Shown: positions 6,344-12,621 of the stretch, piece by piece
Layout: the number at the start of each line of letters is the position of its first letter
Position numbering within the stretch: position 1 is the stretch's first letter
DNA from: Chloroflexota bacterium
GTDB lineage: Bacteria; Chloroflexota; Ktedonobacteria; Ktedonobacterales; Ktedonobacteraceae
Direction: 5' to 3'
Length of the DNA stretch: 17,402 nucleotides
Assembly (NCBI GenBank): GCA_005879655.1
Contig: VBJK01000092.1
Span: forward strand, 4,373 to 21,774
The notes under the pieces: model-generated
What the model saw: only the letters and a program-made list of their open reading frames with translations
The model's database searches: none
Told to the model about the DNA's origin: nothing
Made by a program: the position numbers and the translations under genes

Positions 6344-8152
6344 TTGCCAACACCACAAACATTTAAAAAGCGTGAGGAAATCCCTGTGGACTTCATATGG
6401 GATTTGGCTACCATTTTTGCTCAGAATGAGGATTGGGAACGTAGCTTCCAATCGCTTAAGAGCCGCATCCCGGAACTCGAAGCGCTCAAAGGCACTTTGG
6501 GAGAGGGAGGTACAGCACTCTTGAAAGTCCTGCGCACACGTGATGAGATTACTGAAGAGCTTGAGCGGCTCTATACATATGCCTCCATGCGTAAAGATGA
6601 GGATACGACAAATAGCCTCTATCTGGGTATGGCGGACCGTGCGATGCAGCTCTATGTGCAAGCCTCTACAGCCAGTGCCTATATCGAATCAGAGATCTTA
6701 GCCATACCTCAAGAAACGCTTGACCGTTTCATTAGGGAAACACCCGGCCTACAGTTGTATCGGCACCAATTGAATGATCTAAGCCGCAACCGTCCGCATA
6801 TTCGCTCTGCCGAGGTTGAGGCCGTGCTGGCAGCTGCTGGCGAGATTAGCAAGTCGCCTGATACTATCTTCTCCATGATTGATAATGCCGATCTGAAATT
6901 GCCTAAAATTACCAATGAGGCAGGCGAAGAGGTCGAGCTTACGCAAGGAAATTACCTGACATACATCCGCAGCTATGATCGACGCGTGCGCAAAGAGGCT
7001 TTTGAGGCAATGCATGGGACCTTCTTCAAGCAGCGCAATACGCTTGCCGCGACATTATCTGCTCAGGTAAAGGGTAGTCTCTTCCATACACGACAGCGCA
7101 ATTATGGCACGTGCCGCGAACGATCACTCGCTCGTTATAATATTCCCGTCAGTGTCTATGATAATCTGATTACGACCGTCAATGAGTATATCCCCCTGCT
7201 CAATCGCTATCTGAAGCTACGCAAGCGCATGCTCAAGCTCGACGAGTTGCATATGTACGATCTCTATGTGCCTATTGTTGAAGAGGTCAAGGATGAGATT
7301 ACTTATCAGCAAGCGTGTGATACGATTGTCACTGCGCTAGCGCCGCTGGGTAAGGATTATATCAATGCGCTTACCCAAGGGTTTGCCGCGCGTTGGATCG
7401 ATGTATACGAGACGCCTGGCAAGCGTGGTGGTGGCTATAGTAGTGGAGCTTATGGCACGCATCCTTTCATCCTACTCAATTTCCAGAACAAACGAGATAG
7501 TTTGTACACGCTGGCCCATGAGTTGGGACACTCCATGCACTCGTATTATACACGCAAGTATCAGCCCTACCAGTATGGTGACTATACGATCTTTGTTGCG
7601 GAGGTGGCATCAACGCTTAATGAGGGATTGCTGACCGAGTATCTCTTGAACCATACGAGTGATCAGGCGACACGCATTGCTCTACTCAATCAATCGCTGG
7701 AAGATCTGCGCGGCACGCTCTTCCGTCAGACGATGTTCGCCGAATTTGAGCTGGCCATTCATACGCGTGCTGAGCAGGGAGCACCTCTCACGGCTGACTC
7801 GTTGAGCGCGTTATACGCGGATTTAAACCAAAAGTACTATGGTGCTGAGACCATTATCGATGACTTGACCGCGATCGAATGGGGACGTATTCCTCATTTC
7901 TATTACGATTTCTACGTCTACCAGTATGCAACGGGTATTTCTGCCGCTTGTGCCCTGGTACAACAAATTCTCAGTGAGGGCCAGCCAGCGGTTGACCGTT
8001 ACCTGAAGTTTCTCAGCTCTGGTTCCTCCGACTACAGCATTGAGCTGCTGAAAAGAGCCGGAGTAGATATGACCACACCGGAGCCAGTACGACGGGCATT
8101 GCAATTCTTTGATTCACATCTCACGCAGATGGAGCAATTGCTGGACCAATAA
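6344..8152 (+). CDS. pepF: Oligoendopeptidase F (M3B metallopeptidase)
   Basis: A zinc peptidase of the M3 family that cuts short peptides in the cytoplasm. The active site is HELGH at residues 392-396 (YTLAHELGHSMHSYY), followed ~25 residues later by the third zinc ligand region FVAEVASTLNEGLLTEYLL. The N-terminal half is the helical cap typical of M3B, beginning FIWDLATIFAQNEDWERSF. GGYSSGAYGTHPFILLNF, a well conserved substrate-side strand, precedes the metal site. 602 residues is the normal family length. The start is TTG with GGGAG 8 bases upstream; no ATG lies nearby before the conserved N-terminus. A monocistronic unit is likely: rnhA diverges upstream and two hairpins follow the stop. 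Confidence 0.95.
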   Translation: MPTPQTFKKREEIPVDFIWDLATIFAQNEDWERSFQSLKSRIPELEALKGTLGEGGTALLKVLRTRDEITEELERLYTYASMRKDEDTTNSLYLGMADRAMQLYVQASTASAYIESEILAIPQETLDRFIRETPGLQLYRHQLNDLSRNRPHIRSAEVEAVLAAAGEISKSPDTIFSMIDNADLKLPKITNEAGEEVELTQGNYLTYIRSYDRRVRKEAFEAMHGTFFKQRNTLAATLSAQVKGSLFHTRQRNYGTCRERSLARYNIPVSVYDNLITTVNEYIPLLNRYLKLRKRMLKLDELHMYDLYVPIVEEVKDEITYQQACDTIVTALAPLGKDYINALTQGFAARWIDVYETPGKRGGGYSSGAYGTHPFILLNFQNKRDSLYTLAHELGHSMHSYYTRKYQPYQYGDYTIFVAEVASTLNEGLLTEYLLNHTSDQATRIALLNQSLEDLRGTLFRQTMFAEFELAIHTRAEQGAPLTADSLSALYADLNQKYYGAETIIDDLTAIEWGRIPHFYYDFYVYQYATGISAACALVQQILSEGQPAVDRYLKFLSSGSSDYSIELLKRAGVDMTTPEPVRRALQFFDSHLTQMEQLLDQ

Positions 8153-8176
8153 CAGATAGTGTGTATCCTTTTGCTC

Positions 8177-8201
8177 CTCTCTATGAGTATATATTAGAGA
8201 G
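8177..8201 (+). other. Small hairpin after pepF
   Basis: CTCTCTA (8177-8183) pairs with TAGAGAG (8195-8201) around an AT-rich 11-base loop. It lies 25 bases after the pepF stop and may stabilise or help end the transcript. There is no T tract. Confidence 0.35.
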
Positions 8202-8229
8202 TGTGATCAAAGTGCCTGGTTACGAGTGT

Positions 8230-8263
8230 AAGCGTCGTCATTGGCGCTTGCCATACGACGCTT
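8230..8263 (+). terminator. Compound hairpin, probable pepF transcript end
   Basis: AAGCGTCGT (8230-8238) pairs with ACGACGCTT (8255-8263), and the loop itself contains TGGC-GCTT-GCCA, giving a long interrupted stem. It is not followed by a run of T, so intrinsic termination is uncertain; it may be a 3'-end stabiliser. Confidence 0.5.
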
Positions 8264-8322
8264 CTATGGCTATTCCCATGATTAGCATTGGGAGCGCTCC
8301 TGGTATTGTGTTCAGCTTATGG

Positions 8323-8344
8323 TGTACAGTGATGTACAGTACAT
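8323..8344 (+). promoter_or_regulatory. Candidate operator upstream of the csbD-like gene
   Basis: TGTACAGT occurs twice with a period of exactly 10 bp (8323-8330 and 8333-8340). The second copy is part of a perfect palindrome ATGTAC-A-GTACAT (8332-8344). A phased repeat plus dyad 23 bases before a stress-gene start suggests a binding site for a dimeric regulator. Which regulator is unknown. Confidence 0.4.
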
Positions 8345-8366
8345 GAAGAGAGGAGTAAAAGCAATT

Positions 8367-8579
8367 ATGGATGAACAGCGAGAAGATATCGGTACAAAGG
8401 GTTCAAAAGATACCGTGAAGGGAAAAATGGATAAGGCTGCTGGCAAGGTACAGGCGAAGGCAGGAGAAGTCACTGGCAATCCTGAAATGGAGGCCAAGGG
8501 ACGGGCGCGTGAGGCCAGTGGTGCTGCCAAGGAAAAGATGGGTAAGGCGGAGCGGAAAATTGATAAGGCTGTGGAGTAG
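8367..8579 (+). CDS. CsbD-like stress-response protein
   Basis: A 70-residue, highly charged Lys/Ala/Gly/Glu protein with the CsbD pattern: GSKDTVKGKMDKAAGKVQAK, GEVTGNPEMEAKGRAREASG, then AAKEKMGKAERKIDK. It is predicted to be mostly disordered to amphipathic-helical, with no Cys and no aromatic residues. CsbD proteins accumulate under general stress in many bacteria, but their molecular job is not known. The ATG at MDEQREDIG follows AGGAG by 11 bases; an ATG 24 bases earlier has no ribosome site. A phased repeat/palindrome lies just upstream and a very strong palindromic terminator just downstream, so the gene is transcribed alone. Confidence 0.85.
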   Translation: MDEQREDIGTKGSKDTVKGKMDKAAGKVQAKAGEVTGNPEMEAKGRAREASGAAKEKMGKAERKIDKAVE

Positions 8580-8580
8580 C

Positions 8581-8658
8581 GGAGAAGTACAGAAAGATGG
8601 GGCAGGTTGCCGGAGATGGCCATCTTCGGCAACCTGCCCCATCTTTTTGTACTTCTCC
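8581..8658. terminator. 78-bp near-perfect palindrome, bidirectional terminator
   Basis: Position i pairs with position 17239-i over the whole length. Arms 8581-8612 and 8627-8658 match with one G-T pair, and the centre AGATGGCCATCT (8614-8625) is itself self-complementary. The run of A at 8593-8595 and of T at 8644-8648 gives each direction a U-rich stretch late in the stem. It lies between the convergent csbD-like and zwf genes and should stop transcription from both. Confidence 0.85.
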
Positions 8659-8664
8659 GTCTGC

Positions 8665-10227
8665 TTAGGGATTATCCCAATGACGCCCATCGCTTTCAAT
8701 GAGTGCATCAGCCTCAGCGGGTCCCCATGTGCCTGCAACGTAGGGATGTACAGTGCTGGCGGGCATAGTTTTCCAGGCGGAGGTAATACTATCGATAATA
8801 CGCCAGGCAGCTTCGATCTCATCGCGGCGGATAAAGAGCGTGGCATCGCCGATCATACAATCTGCAATCAAGCGCTCATAGGCATCTGGTGACTCGATGC
8901 CAAAGGCCGTATTATAGTTGAAGCTCATATCTACTGTACGCAACTGTTGGGCTGCGCCGGGGACCTTTGCGCCCAGCTTTAGCGTAATTCCCTCGTCGGG
9001 CTGAATGCGGAGTGTCAGGTAGTTGGGTATCAGGCCCTGTGTTTCTGAAGGTTTATAGAGCTGGTGTGGTACGCGCTTAAATTGGATCGTCACTTCTGTG
9101 TTACGCTTAGGCAGACGCTTACCTGTACGGATATAGAATGGGACATCGGCCCAACGCCAGTTTTCAACGAATAACTTGAGTGCTACAAATGTCTCGGTGG
9201 TAGAATCGGGGGCGACGCCTGCTTCTTCTCGGTAGCCTACTAGCGGCTGGCCGTCGATGATGCCAGCTGTATACTGTGCGCGTACTGTGCGTGTGGTCAC
9301 TTGTTCTGGTGTGAGTGGCATGATAGCACGCAATAGCTTCACTTTCTCATCACGAATGTCATCGGCTTCAAAGGCGGCTGGTACTTCCATGGCAGTCAGG
9401 CAGAGTACTTGCATGATATGATTCTGCACAATGTCGCGTATTGCGCCTTCTTGCTCATAGAATGGTGCACGGGTGCCGATGCCCAGGCTTTCCGCTACGA
9501 GGATCTGCACATGGTCGATGTATTTCTGATTCCAGAGCGGCTCGAAGATGCCGTTAGCGAAACGAAATGCCAGGATGTTCTGGACCGTTTCTTTGCCCAT
9601 GTAGTGGTCGATACGGAAGATCTGGTTTTCGCGGAAGACACGAGCCAGGGTACGATTCAGCTTCTGCGCTGAGGGTAAATCGCGTCCAAAGGGCTTCTCA
9701 AGGACAATGCGCGTCCAGGACTCTTCTTCACCGTTATTGTCTGAGCGAGCAGGACGGGCTAAGCCAGTGCCACCGAGGTGGAAGACAATATCGGGGGCGG
9801 TTTCAGGTGGCGTGGCGAGATAGAACAGTCGATTACCGGCGGTGCCAAGTTCGTTATCTAGTCTCTCTAACAGATCGGCTAGCTTTGTGTAGCCCTCACG
9901 ATCGTCAAAGGTGGACTGGCAATAGAAGAGGTGTTGTGCGAAGTTCTTCTGGGCTGCGCTATCGAGTCGGTCGTCCTCTGGCATGTACTTATTGATCGAC
10001 TCTAATGCCATGGCACGCCATTGCTCGTCGGTGAGTGGGCGGCGGGCAAAAGCGACGATGCTGAAGCTCTGTGGTAGAGGGTGATCGTGTATGAGGTGGG
10101 CGAGTGTGGGTAGTAATTTGCGTTGTGTGAGATCGCCGGTTGCGCCAAAAATGACGACGACACATGGTTCTGGTAGATGACCATCTTGCCAGATGGAGTG
10201 CTGTTTTAGGTGGGTAGTTTGTGTCAT
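8665..10227 (-). CDS. zwf: Glucose-6-phosphate 1-dehydrogenase
   Basis: It oxidises glucose-6-phosphate to 6-phosphogluconolactone with NADP or NAD, the first step of the oxidative pentose phosphate pathway, in the cytoplasm. The Rossmann motif FGATGDLTQRKLLPTL is at residues 27-42, EKPFGRD at 177-183, and the substrate-binding/catalytic signature RIDHYMGKE at 205-213 with the catalytic His after it region intact. 520 residues matches the family. An upstream in-frame ATG (10272) would add 15 residues (MCANFCTYLERQNHI) that lie inside a TnpB relic; the ATG at MTQTTHLKQHS is preferred. Its ATG overlaps the TGA of that relic, so the element has landed against the start codon and the native promoter has probably been displaced. 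No gnd, tal or opcA neighbour is visible. Confidence 0.95.
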   Translation of the reverse strand: MTQTTHLKQHSIWQDGHLPEPCVVVIFGATGDLTQRKLLPTLAHLIHDHPLPQSFSIVAFARRPLTDEQWRAMALESINKYMPEDDRLDSAAQKNFAQHLFYCQSTFDDREGYTKLADLLERLDNELGTAGNRLFYLATPPETAPDIVFHLGGTGLARPARSDNNGEEESWTRIVLEKPFGRDLPSAQKLNRTLARVFRENQIFRIDHYMGKETVQNILAFRFANGIFEPLWNQKYIDHVQILVAESLGIGTRAPFYEQEGAIRDIVQNHIMQVLCLTAMEVPAAFEADDIRDEKVKLLRAIMPLTPEQVTTRTVRAQYTAGIIDGQPLVGYREEAGVAPDSTTETFVALKLFVENWRWADVPFYIRTGKRLPKRNTEVTIQFKRVPHQLYKPSETQGLIPNYLTLRIQPDEGITLKLGAKVPGAAQQLRTVDMSFNYNTAFGIESPDAYERLIADCMIGDATLFIRRDEIEAAWRIIDSITSAWKTMPASTVHPYVAGTWGPAEADALIESDGRHWDNP

Positions 10228-10472
10228 AATATGGTTCTGCCTTTCCAAATATGTGCAAAAGTTTGCACACATCTAAATCCGGTGAAAACATCCGTACACG
10301 GCATGGAAATCCGCTCCATGTGTGGCCCAAGCTGGGTAAGACATCTCGTCAAAATGTTTCGTGCGCTGTTTTCATCCCGATCCATGACGAGTCCACATAC
10401 TTTACACGTATAAGTCCTCTTGTGCAGTGGCATATCGTGTAGGTTGCCACACTCACTACCCACGCAGTTGTC
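10224..10472 (-). pseudogene. tnpB: TnpB C-terminal fragment (zinc ribbon and RuvC-III)
   Basis: About 80 residues of an IS200/IS605 TnpB survive. HDMPLHKRTYTCKVCGLV is the second half of the zinc ribbon (OrfB_Zn_ribbon), and MDRDENSARNIL is the RuvC-III motif with its catalytic Asp. The first Cys pair is altered: C-x4-C (CVGSECG) rather than C-x2-C. Upstream the frame is closed by a TGA at 10473-10475, and nothing of the PLMP-like or RuvC-I/II parts remains. The last ~50 residues run to a TGA that overlaps the zwf ATG. Non-functional as a nuclease. Confidence 0.8.
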
Positions 10473-10484
10473 TCACATAGTCAT

Positions 10485-10607
10485 CTAGTGCAGAAGCCCA
10501 AAACCCTTTGGGGAATGGGAGCATTTGGGGACACCCCAAACCCCGAAAGGCGTGGCTTCGCCAAATGCCACCCCCAATCCCTACCACCTCTCGTGTTTCT
10601 GCACTAG
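10485..10607. mobile_element. 123-bp MITE with perfect 11-bp terminal inverted repeats
   Basis: CTAGTGCAGAA (10485-10495) and TTCTGCACTAG (10597-10607) are exact inverted repeats. The interior is rich in short inverted repeats: TTTGGGG-ACA-CCCCAAA, and a hairpin around GTGGCTTCGCCA. The minus strand is G-rich, with several GGG runs. A partial copy lies inside iscB at 2281-2381. No coding capacity. A clear target-site duplication was not seen at the flanks (left ...AGTCAT, right GTAGTT...). Confidence 0.75.
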
Positions 10608-10756
10608 GTAGTTTTGTTGCTTTTTATAATTTCTTGATACCTTTTCAGCTTCTTTCCGTTTAAGGTCTAGATGGTCTAGTACTGTAGGCATACCTGTTTT
10701 GCACAGTCACAAAAAGTATGAGAGAATAGACGATAGCGGAAAGGGGGTGAAAGAGT

Positions 10757-10936
10757 ATGCAGCTCATAGAACAACACATCCTAGGCCGTAATGACCCACA
10801 TTTTGTGCCTATTGACGAAGCAGCCTTCAAATCCAAAAATTTGTACAACTTTTGGAATTATGGTATATATCATCACAGAACAGTTGTTGTTCAGCGTGAT
10901 ATGATAGAGCAGATTATTGTTGTTTCAAGGAAGTAA
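10757..10936 (+). pseudogene. tnpB: TnpB N-terminal fragment
   Basis: The frame begins MQLIEQHILGRNDPHFVPID then EAAFKSKNLYN, a clear IS605 OrfB/TnpB N-terminus. After residue ~31 the sequence no longer resembles the family (FWNYGIYHHRTVVVQRDMI) and stops at 59 codons. A strong ribosome site (AAGGGGGTGA) lies 6-7 bases upstream, so a short peptide could still be made. It ends 5 bases before the closing helix of the next element. It points away from the C-terminal fragment at 10224, so the two are probably from different insertions or an inverted pair. Confidence 0.75.
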
Positions 10937-10941
10937 AAACA

Positions 10942-11149
10942 GTCAATGACCCCTGGCGAAAGCCAGAGGCTTGTAGCCTTGATTGACTAGCCTAAGTGCA
11001 AACTCCGTTCAAGAGGTCACGATACCTTGCCATGCTTACTCTAGTGGCAAGCTCTATCGTCGGTGATTAAACGCTTTGAGGGTAGGAGCAGTGTTACTGA
11101 CATGACAAGTTTCTTGAACATTGGCGAAGAGTACCCCACTTCCGAAAGG
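10942..11149 (+). ncRNA. HEARO/omega RNA of the second element
   Basis: GTCAAT (10942-10947) pairs with ATTGAC (10982-10987) as closing helix. Inside are CTGGC-GAAA-GCCAG (10953-10966, a GNRA tetraloop) and AGGCT-TGT-AGCCT (10967-10979). Next a loop with GTTCAAGA (11007-11014) pairs with TCTTGAAC (11112-11119), a long-range pseudoknot. Between them a long stem joins CGATA/TATCG (11020-11024, 11055-11059) and CTTGCCA/TGGCAAG (11026-11032, 11045-11051). It has the same order of helices as the RNA at 2819-3083 with different bases, which supports both. It precedes an IscB/IsrB-type start codon, as HEARO RNAs do. The guide would be the bases just before 10942. Confidence 0.82.
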
Positions 11150-11278
11150 ATGGTAAACGTTTTGTTCGTTTACGTTTTGAATTGTCATGGTCAACCGTTA
11201 ATGCCCTGTCAACCGCGTAAGGCACGTCTCTTACTGAAAGAGGGCAAGGCCAAGATTGTGAGAATGGTTCCTTCTTAG
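11150..11278 (+). pseudogene. IscB/IsrB-type PLMP domain stub
   Basis: 42 residues: MVNVLFVYVLNCHGQPLMPC, then QPRKARLLLKEGKAKIVRMV, then PS and a TAG. This is the PLMP/RRXRR N-terminal domain with the name-giving PLMP motif. It stops exactly where the family continues with PFTI..., so the rest of the gene is deleted and the end comes from right-end sequence. AAAGG touches the ATG. GTAAACG (11153-11159) and CGTTTAC (11167-11173) form a hairpin just inside the start. Whether it was IscB or IsrB cannot be told. Confidence 0.8.
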
Positions 11279-11279
11279 T

Positions 11280-11334
11280 CGAAAGGAGGGGCGGCATTCC
11301 TCCCACCCCTGAAGGAGTGGGTATCTTGCCGCCC
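11280..11334 (+). repeat. Right-end motif and palindrome of the mini-element
   Basis: CGAAAGGAG (11280-11288) is followed directly by GGGCGGCA (11289-11296), which pairs with TGCCGCCC (11327-11334). Inside, CCCAC (11302-11306) pairs with GTGGG (11317-11321). This bulged hairpin is typical of IS200/IS605 right ends and mirrors the layout at 2120-2173. Confidence 0.75.
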
Positions 11335-11339
11335 GAATC

Positions 11340-12215
11340 ATGAATGTAGGGATGCGAGATATTCAGTTGCGGCTGCGCAAAGTGCGAAATGTTGCGCCTA
11401 TCCTGATCAGAACACTGATGCTGTTAATCGCCTCTTGTCTCTTAACAGAGGGTGCTTGTTTCGGAGGACTGTTACCTTGTACAGGTCAAGTTATCCAACA
11501 TCCTTCAGGTCAAGTCGCGCCAATAGGGGACATACCTGGATGGCATCAGATCTTTGTTGAAGATTTTAATACGGATGTAGCAGTGGGTAGCTTCCTTGGG
11601 GCGGCATACAAGGATAAGTTTACAGTATATGCTGATGGCGTCAAGGATACAGCAGGTCAGAAAGGAGCGCCATCCCGGTACTATCCATCAAAGGTCGTGA
11701 GTGTAAGTGGTGGTCTACTCAATTTGTATTTACATACGGAAAATGGCACCCCTATGAGCGCTGCTCTGCTACCCATCTTGCCAGGTAATAATTTATATGG
11801 CAAATACACCATTCGCTTTAGATCGGATGCATTAGCAGGTTTTAAGACTGCCTGGTTGCTCTGGCCCAATAGCGAGAATTGGCCTCACGATGGAGAGATA
11901 GATTTTCCTGAGGGGAGTCTTGATGGGACAATGAGCGGATTTGTGCATCATCAAAATGCAGAAGTGGGCACTGACCAGGATATTAACAGTACCTCAGTCA
12001 CCTACACGGCCTGGCATACGGCAAGTATCGAATGGTCTCCTAACAAAGTTCGATTTATTGTTGATGATAAATTGATCGGGACATCCATCACTCAGGTCCC
12101 CAACACTCTCATGCATTGGGTCATACAGACAGAAGCTTGCACCCCAACCTGTCCTGATGTGACTACCGCAGGAAACCTGCAAATCGATTGGGTAACGGCC
12201 TATTCGCCCGCATAA
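11340..12215 (+). CDS. Secreted glycoside hydrolase family 16 protein
   Basis: A family-16 beta-glucanase/lichenase-type jelly-roll enzyme. The catalytic signature E-x-D-x-x-E is HDGEIDFPEG with E186 (nucleophile), D188 and E191 (acid/base). It is preceded by GKYTIRFRSDALAGFKTAWL, a family-typical strand, and followed by WHTASIEWSPNKVRFIVDD, also typical. Residues 20-40 (PILIRTLMLLIASCLLTEG) form a signal peptide after a basic N-region; the Cys after it is not in a canonical lipobox. Four Cys later in the chain may form disulfides. Substrate is probably an extracellular beta-glucan or galactan, not resolved here. Two ATGs are possible (11340 or 11352), and neither has a clear ribosome site because the mini-element abuts the start. 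Convergent with the polysaccharide operon. Confidence 0.88.
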   Translation: MNVGMRDIQLRLRKVRNVAPILIRTLMLLIASCLLTEGACFGGLLPCTGQVIQHPSGQVAPIGDIPGWHQIFVEDFNTDVAVGSFLGAAYKDKFTVYADGVKDTAGQKGAPSRYYPSKVVSVSGGLLNLYLHTENGTPMSAALLPILPGNNLYGKYTIRFRSDALAGFKTAWLLWPNSENWPHDGEIDFPEGSLDGTMSGFVHHQNAEVGTDQDINSTSVTYTAWHTASIEWSPNKVRFIVDDKLIGTSITQVPNTLMHWVIQTEACTPTCPDVTTAGNLQIDWVTAYSPA

Positions 12216-12230
12216 AGAGGGAATAGGCCG
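12196..12230. terminator. Hairpin spanning the GH16 stop codon
   Basis: CGGCCTATTC (12196-12205) pairs perfectly with GAATAGGCCG (12221-12230) around a 15-base loop that contains the TAA. No T tract follows in either direction. It is a possible terminator or transcript stabiliser between convergent genes. Confidence 0.45.
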
Positions 12231-12270
12231 CTGGACAATCTGATACGAGACTCATTGCTACGACAGCATC

Positions 12271-12621
12271 TTACATATTGGCCAACCTCTGGCGCAGTTG
12301 GAGCAACGAACCAATTAAGCACAACGTAATGAGTACCCAGAGTGTTGTAAAGGGAGACCAATGCCTGCTATAGAGAGAAATGACAACGACAATGGCATCT
12401 ATTGAGAGACTCATAGCAATGATGAGTGTTGCCTCAATAATAAAATGCTTTAACTGAAATAGCGGCACCAGAGACATACCTGGACAAAAAGTAACAAACC
12501 AGAGAATGGTAATCCCTTGTACCGGAGTACCAGGGTTGATAAAAGTAAAAAAGATGACCATGGCGACAGAAAGAGGGACGACAAAGAGCCATAGCCAGTG
12601 TAAGAGACTGCGAGAGGTCAT
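12271..12621 (-). CDS. Small polytopic membrane protein, unknown function
   Basis: 116 residues with four hydrophobic segments: LWLFVVPLSVAMVIFFTFI, ITILWFVTFCPGMSLVPLF, FIIEATLIIAMSLSIDAIVV, and TTLWVLITLCLIGSLLQL. The positively charged C-terminal end (RQRLANM) suggests a cytoplasmic tail. No family recognised. Its ATG overlaps the TGA of the upstream 669-residue membrane protein (ATGA), so the two are translationally coupled and may work together, for example as a small subunit of a surface-polysaccharide assembly complex (inference). Confidence 0.75.
   Translation of the reverse strand: MTSRSLLHWLWLFVVPLSVAMVIFFTFINPGTPVQGITILWFVTFCPGMSLVPLFQLKHFIIEATLIIAMSLSIDAIVVVISLYSRHWSPFTTLWVLITLCLIGSLLQLRQRLANM

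Larger units (their letters stand above)
10942..11334 (+). mobile_element. Non-autonomous IscB/IsrB-derived mini-element (RNA, PLMP stub, right end)
   Basis: The 393-bp unit consists only of a HEARO-type RNA, 42 codons of a PLMP domain and a right-end palindrome preceded by CGAAAGGAG. Nearly the whole protein-coding part has been deleted between the PLMP stub and the right end. This is the expected form of a derivative that keeps both ends for transposition in trans and also keeps its guide RNA. It sits between a TnpB relic and the GH16 gene, whose ATG begins 5 bases after the palindrome. Confidence 0.7.

Noticed and set aside
6176..6661. 161-codon minus-strand frame overlapping the pepF start
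   Set aside because: It lies antisense to the conserved PepF N-terminus and resembles no known protein; promoter-region AT content explains the opening.
8403..8846. 147-codon minus-strand frame over csbD, the terminator and the zwf end
   Set aside because: It crosses the palindromic terminator and opposes the CsbD pattern.
10227..10272. Longer zwf start at 10272
   Set aside because: The added residues lie in the TnpB relic and match no zwf N-terminus; the ATG at 10227 is the sensible start.
10485..10607. G-quadruplex on the minus strand of the MITE
   Set aside because: Several GGG runs exist, but the stronger inverted repeats would compete; not claimed without a folding test.
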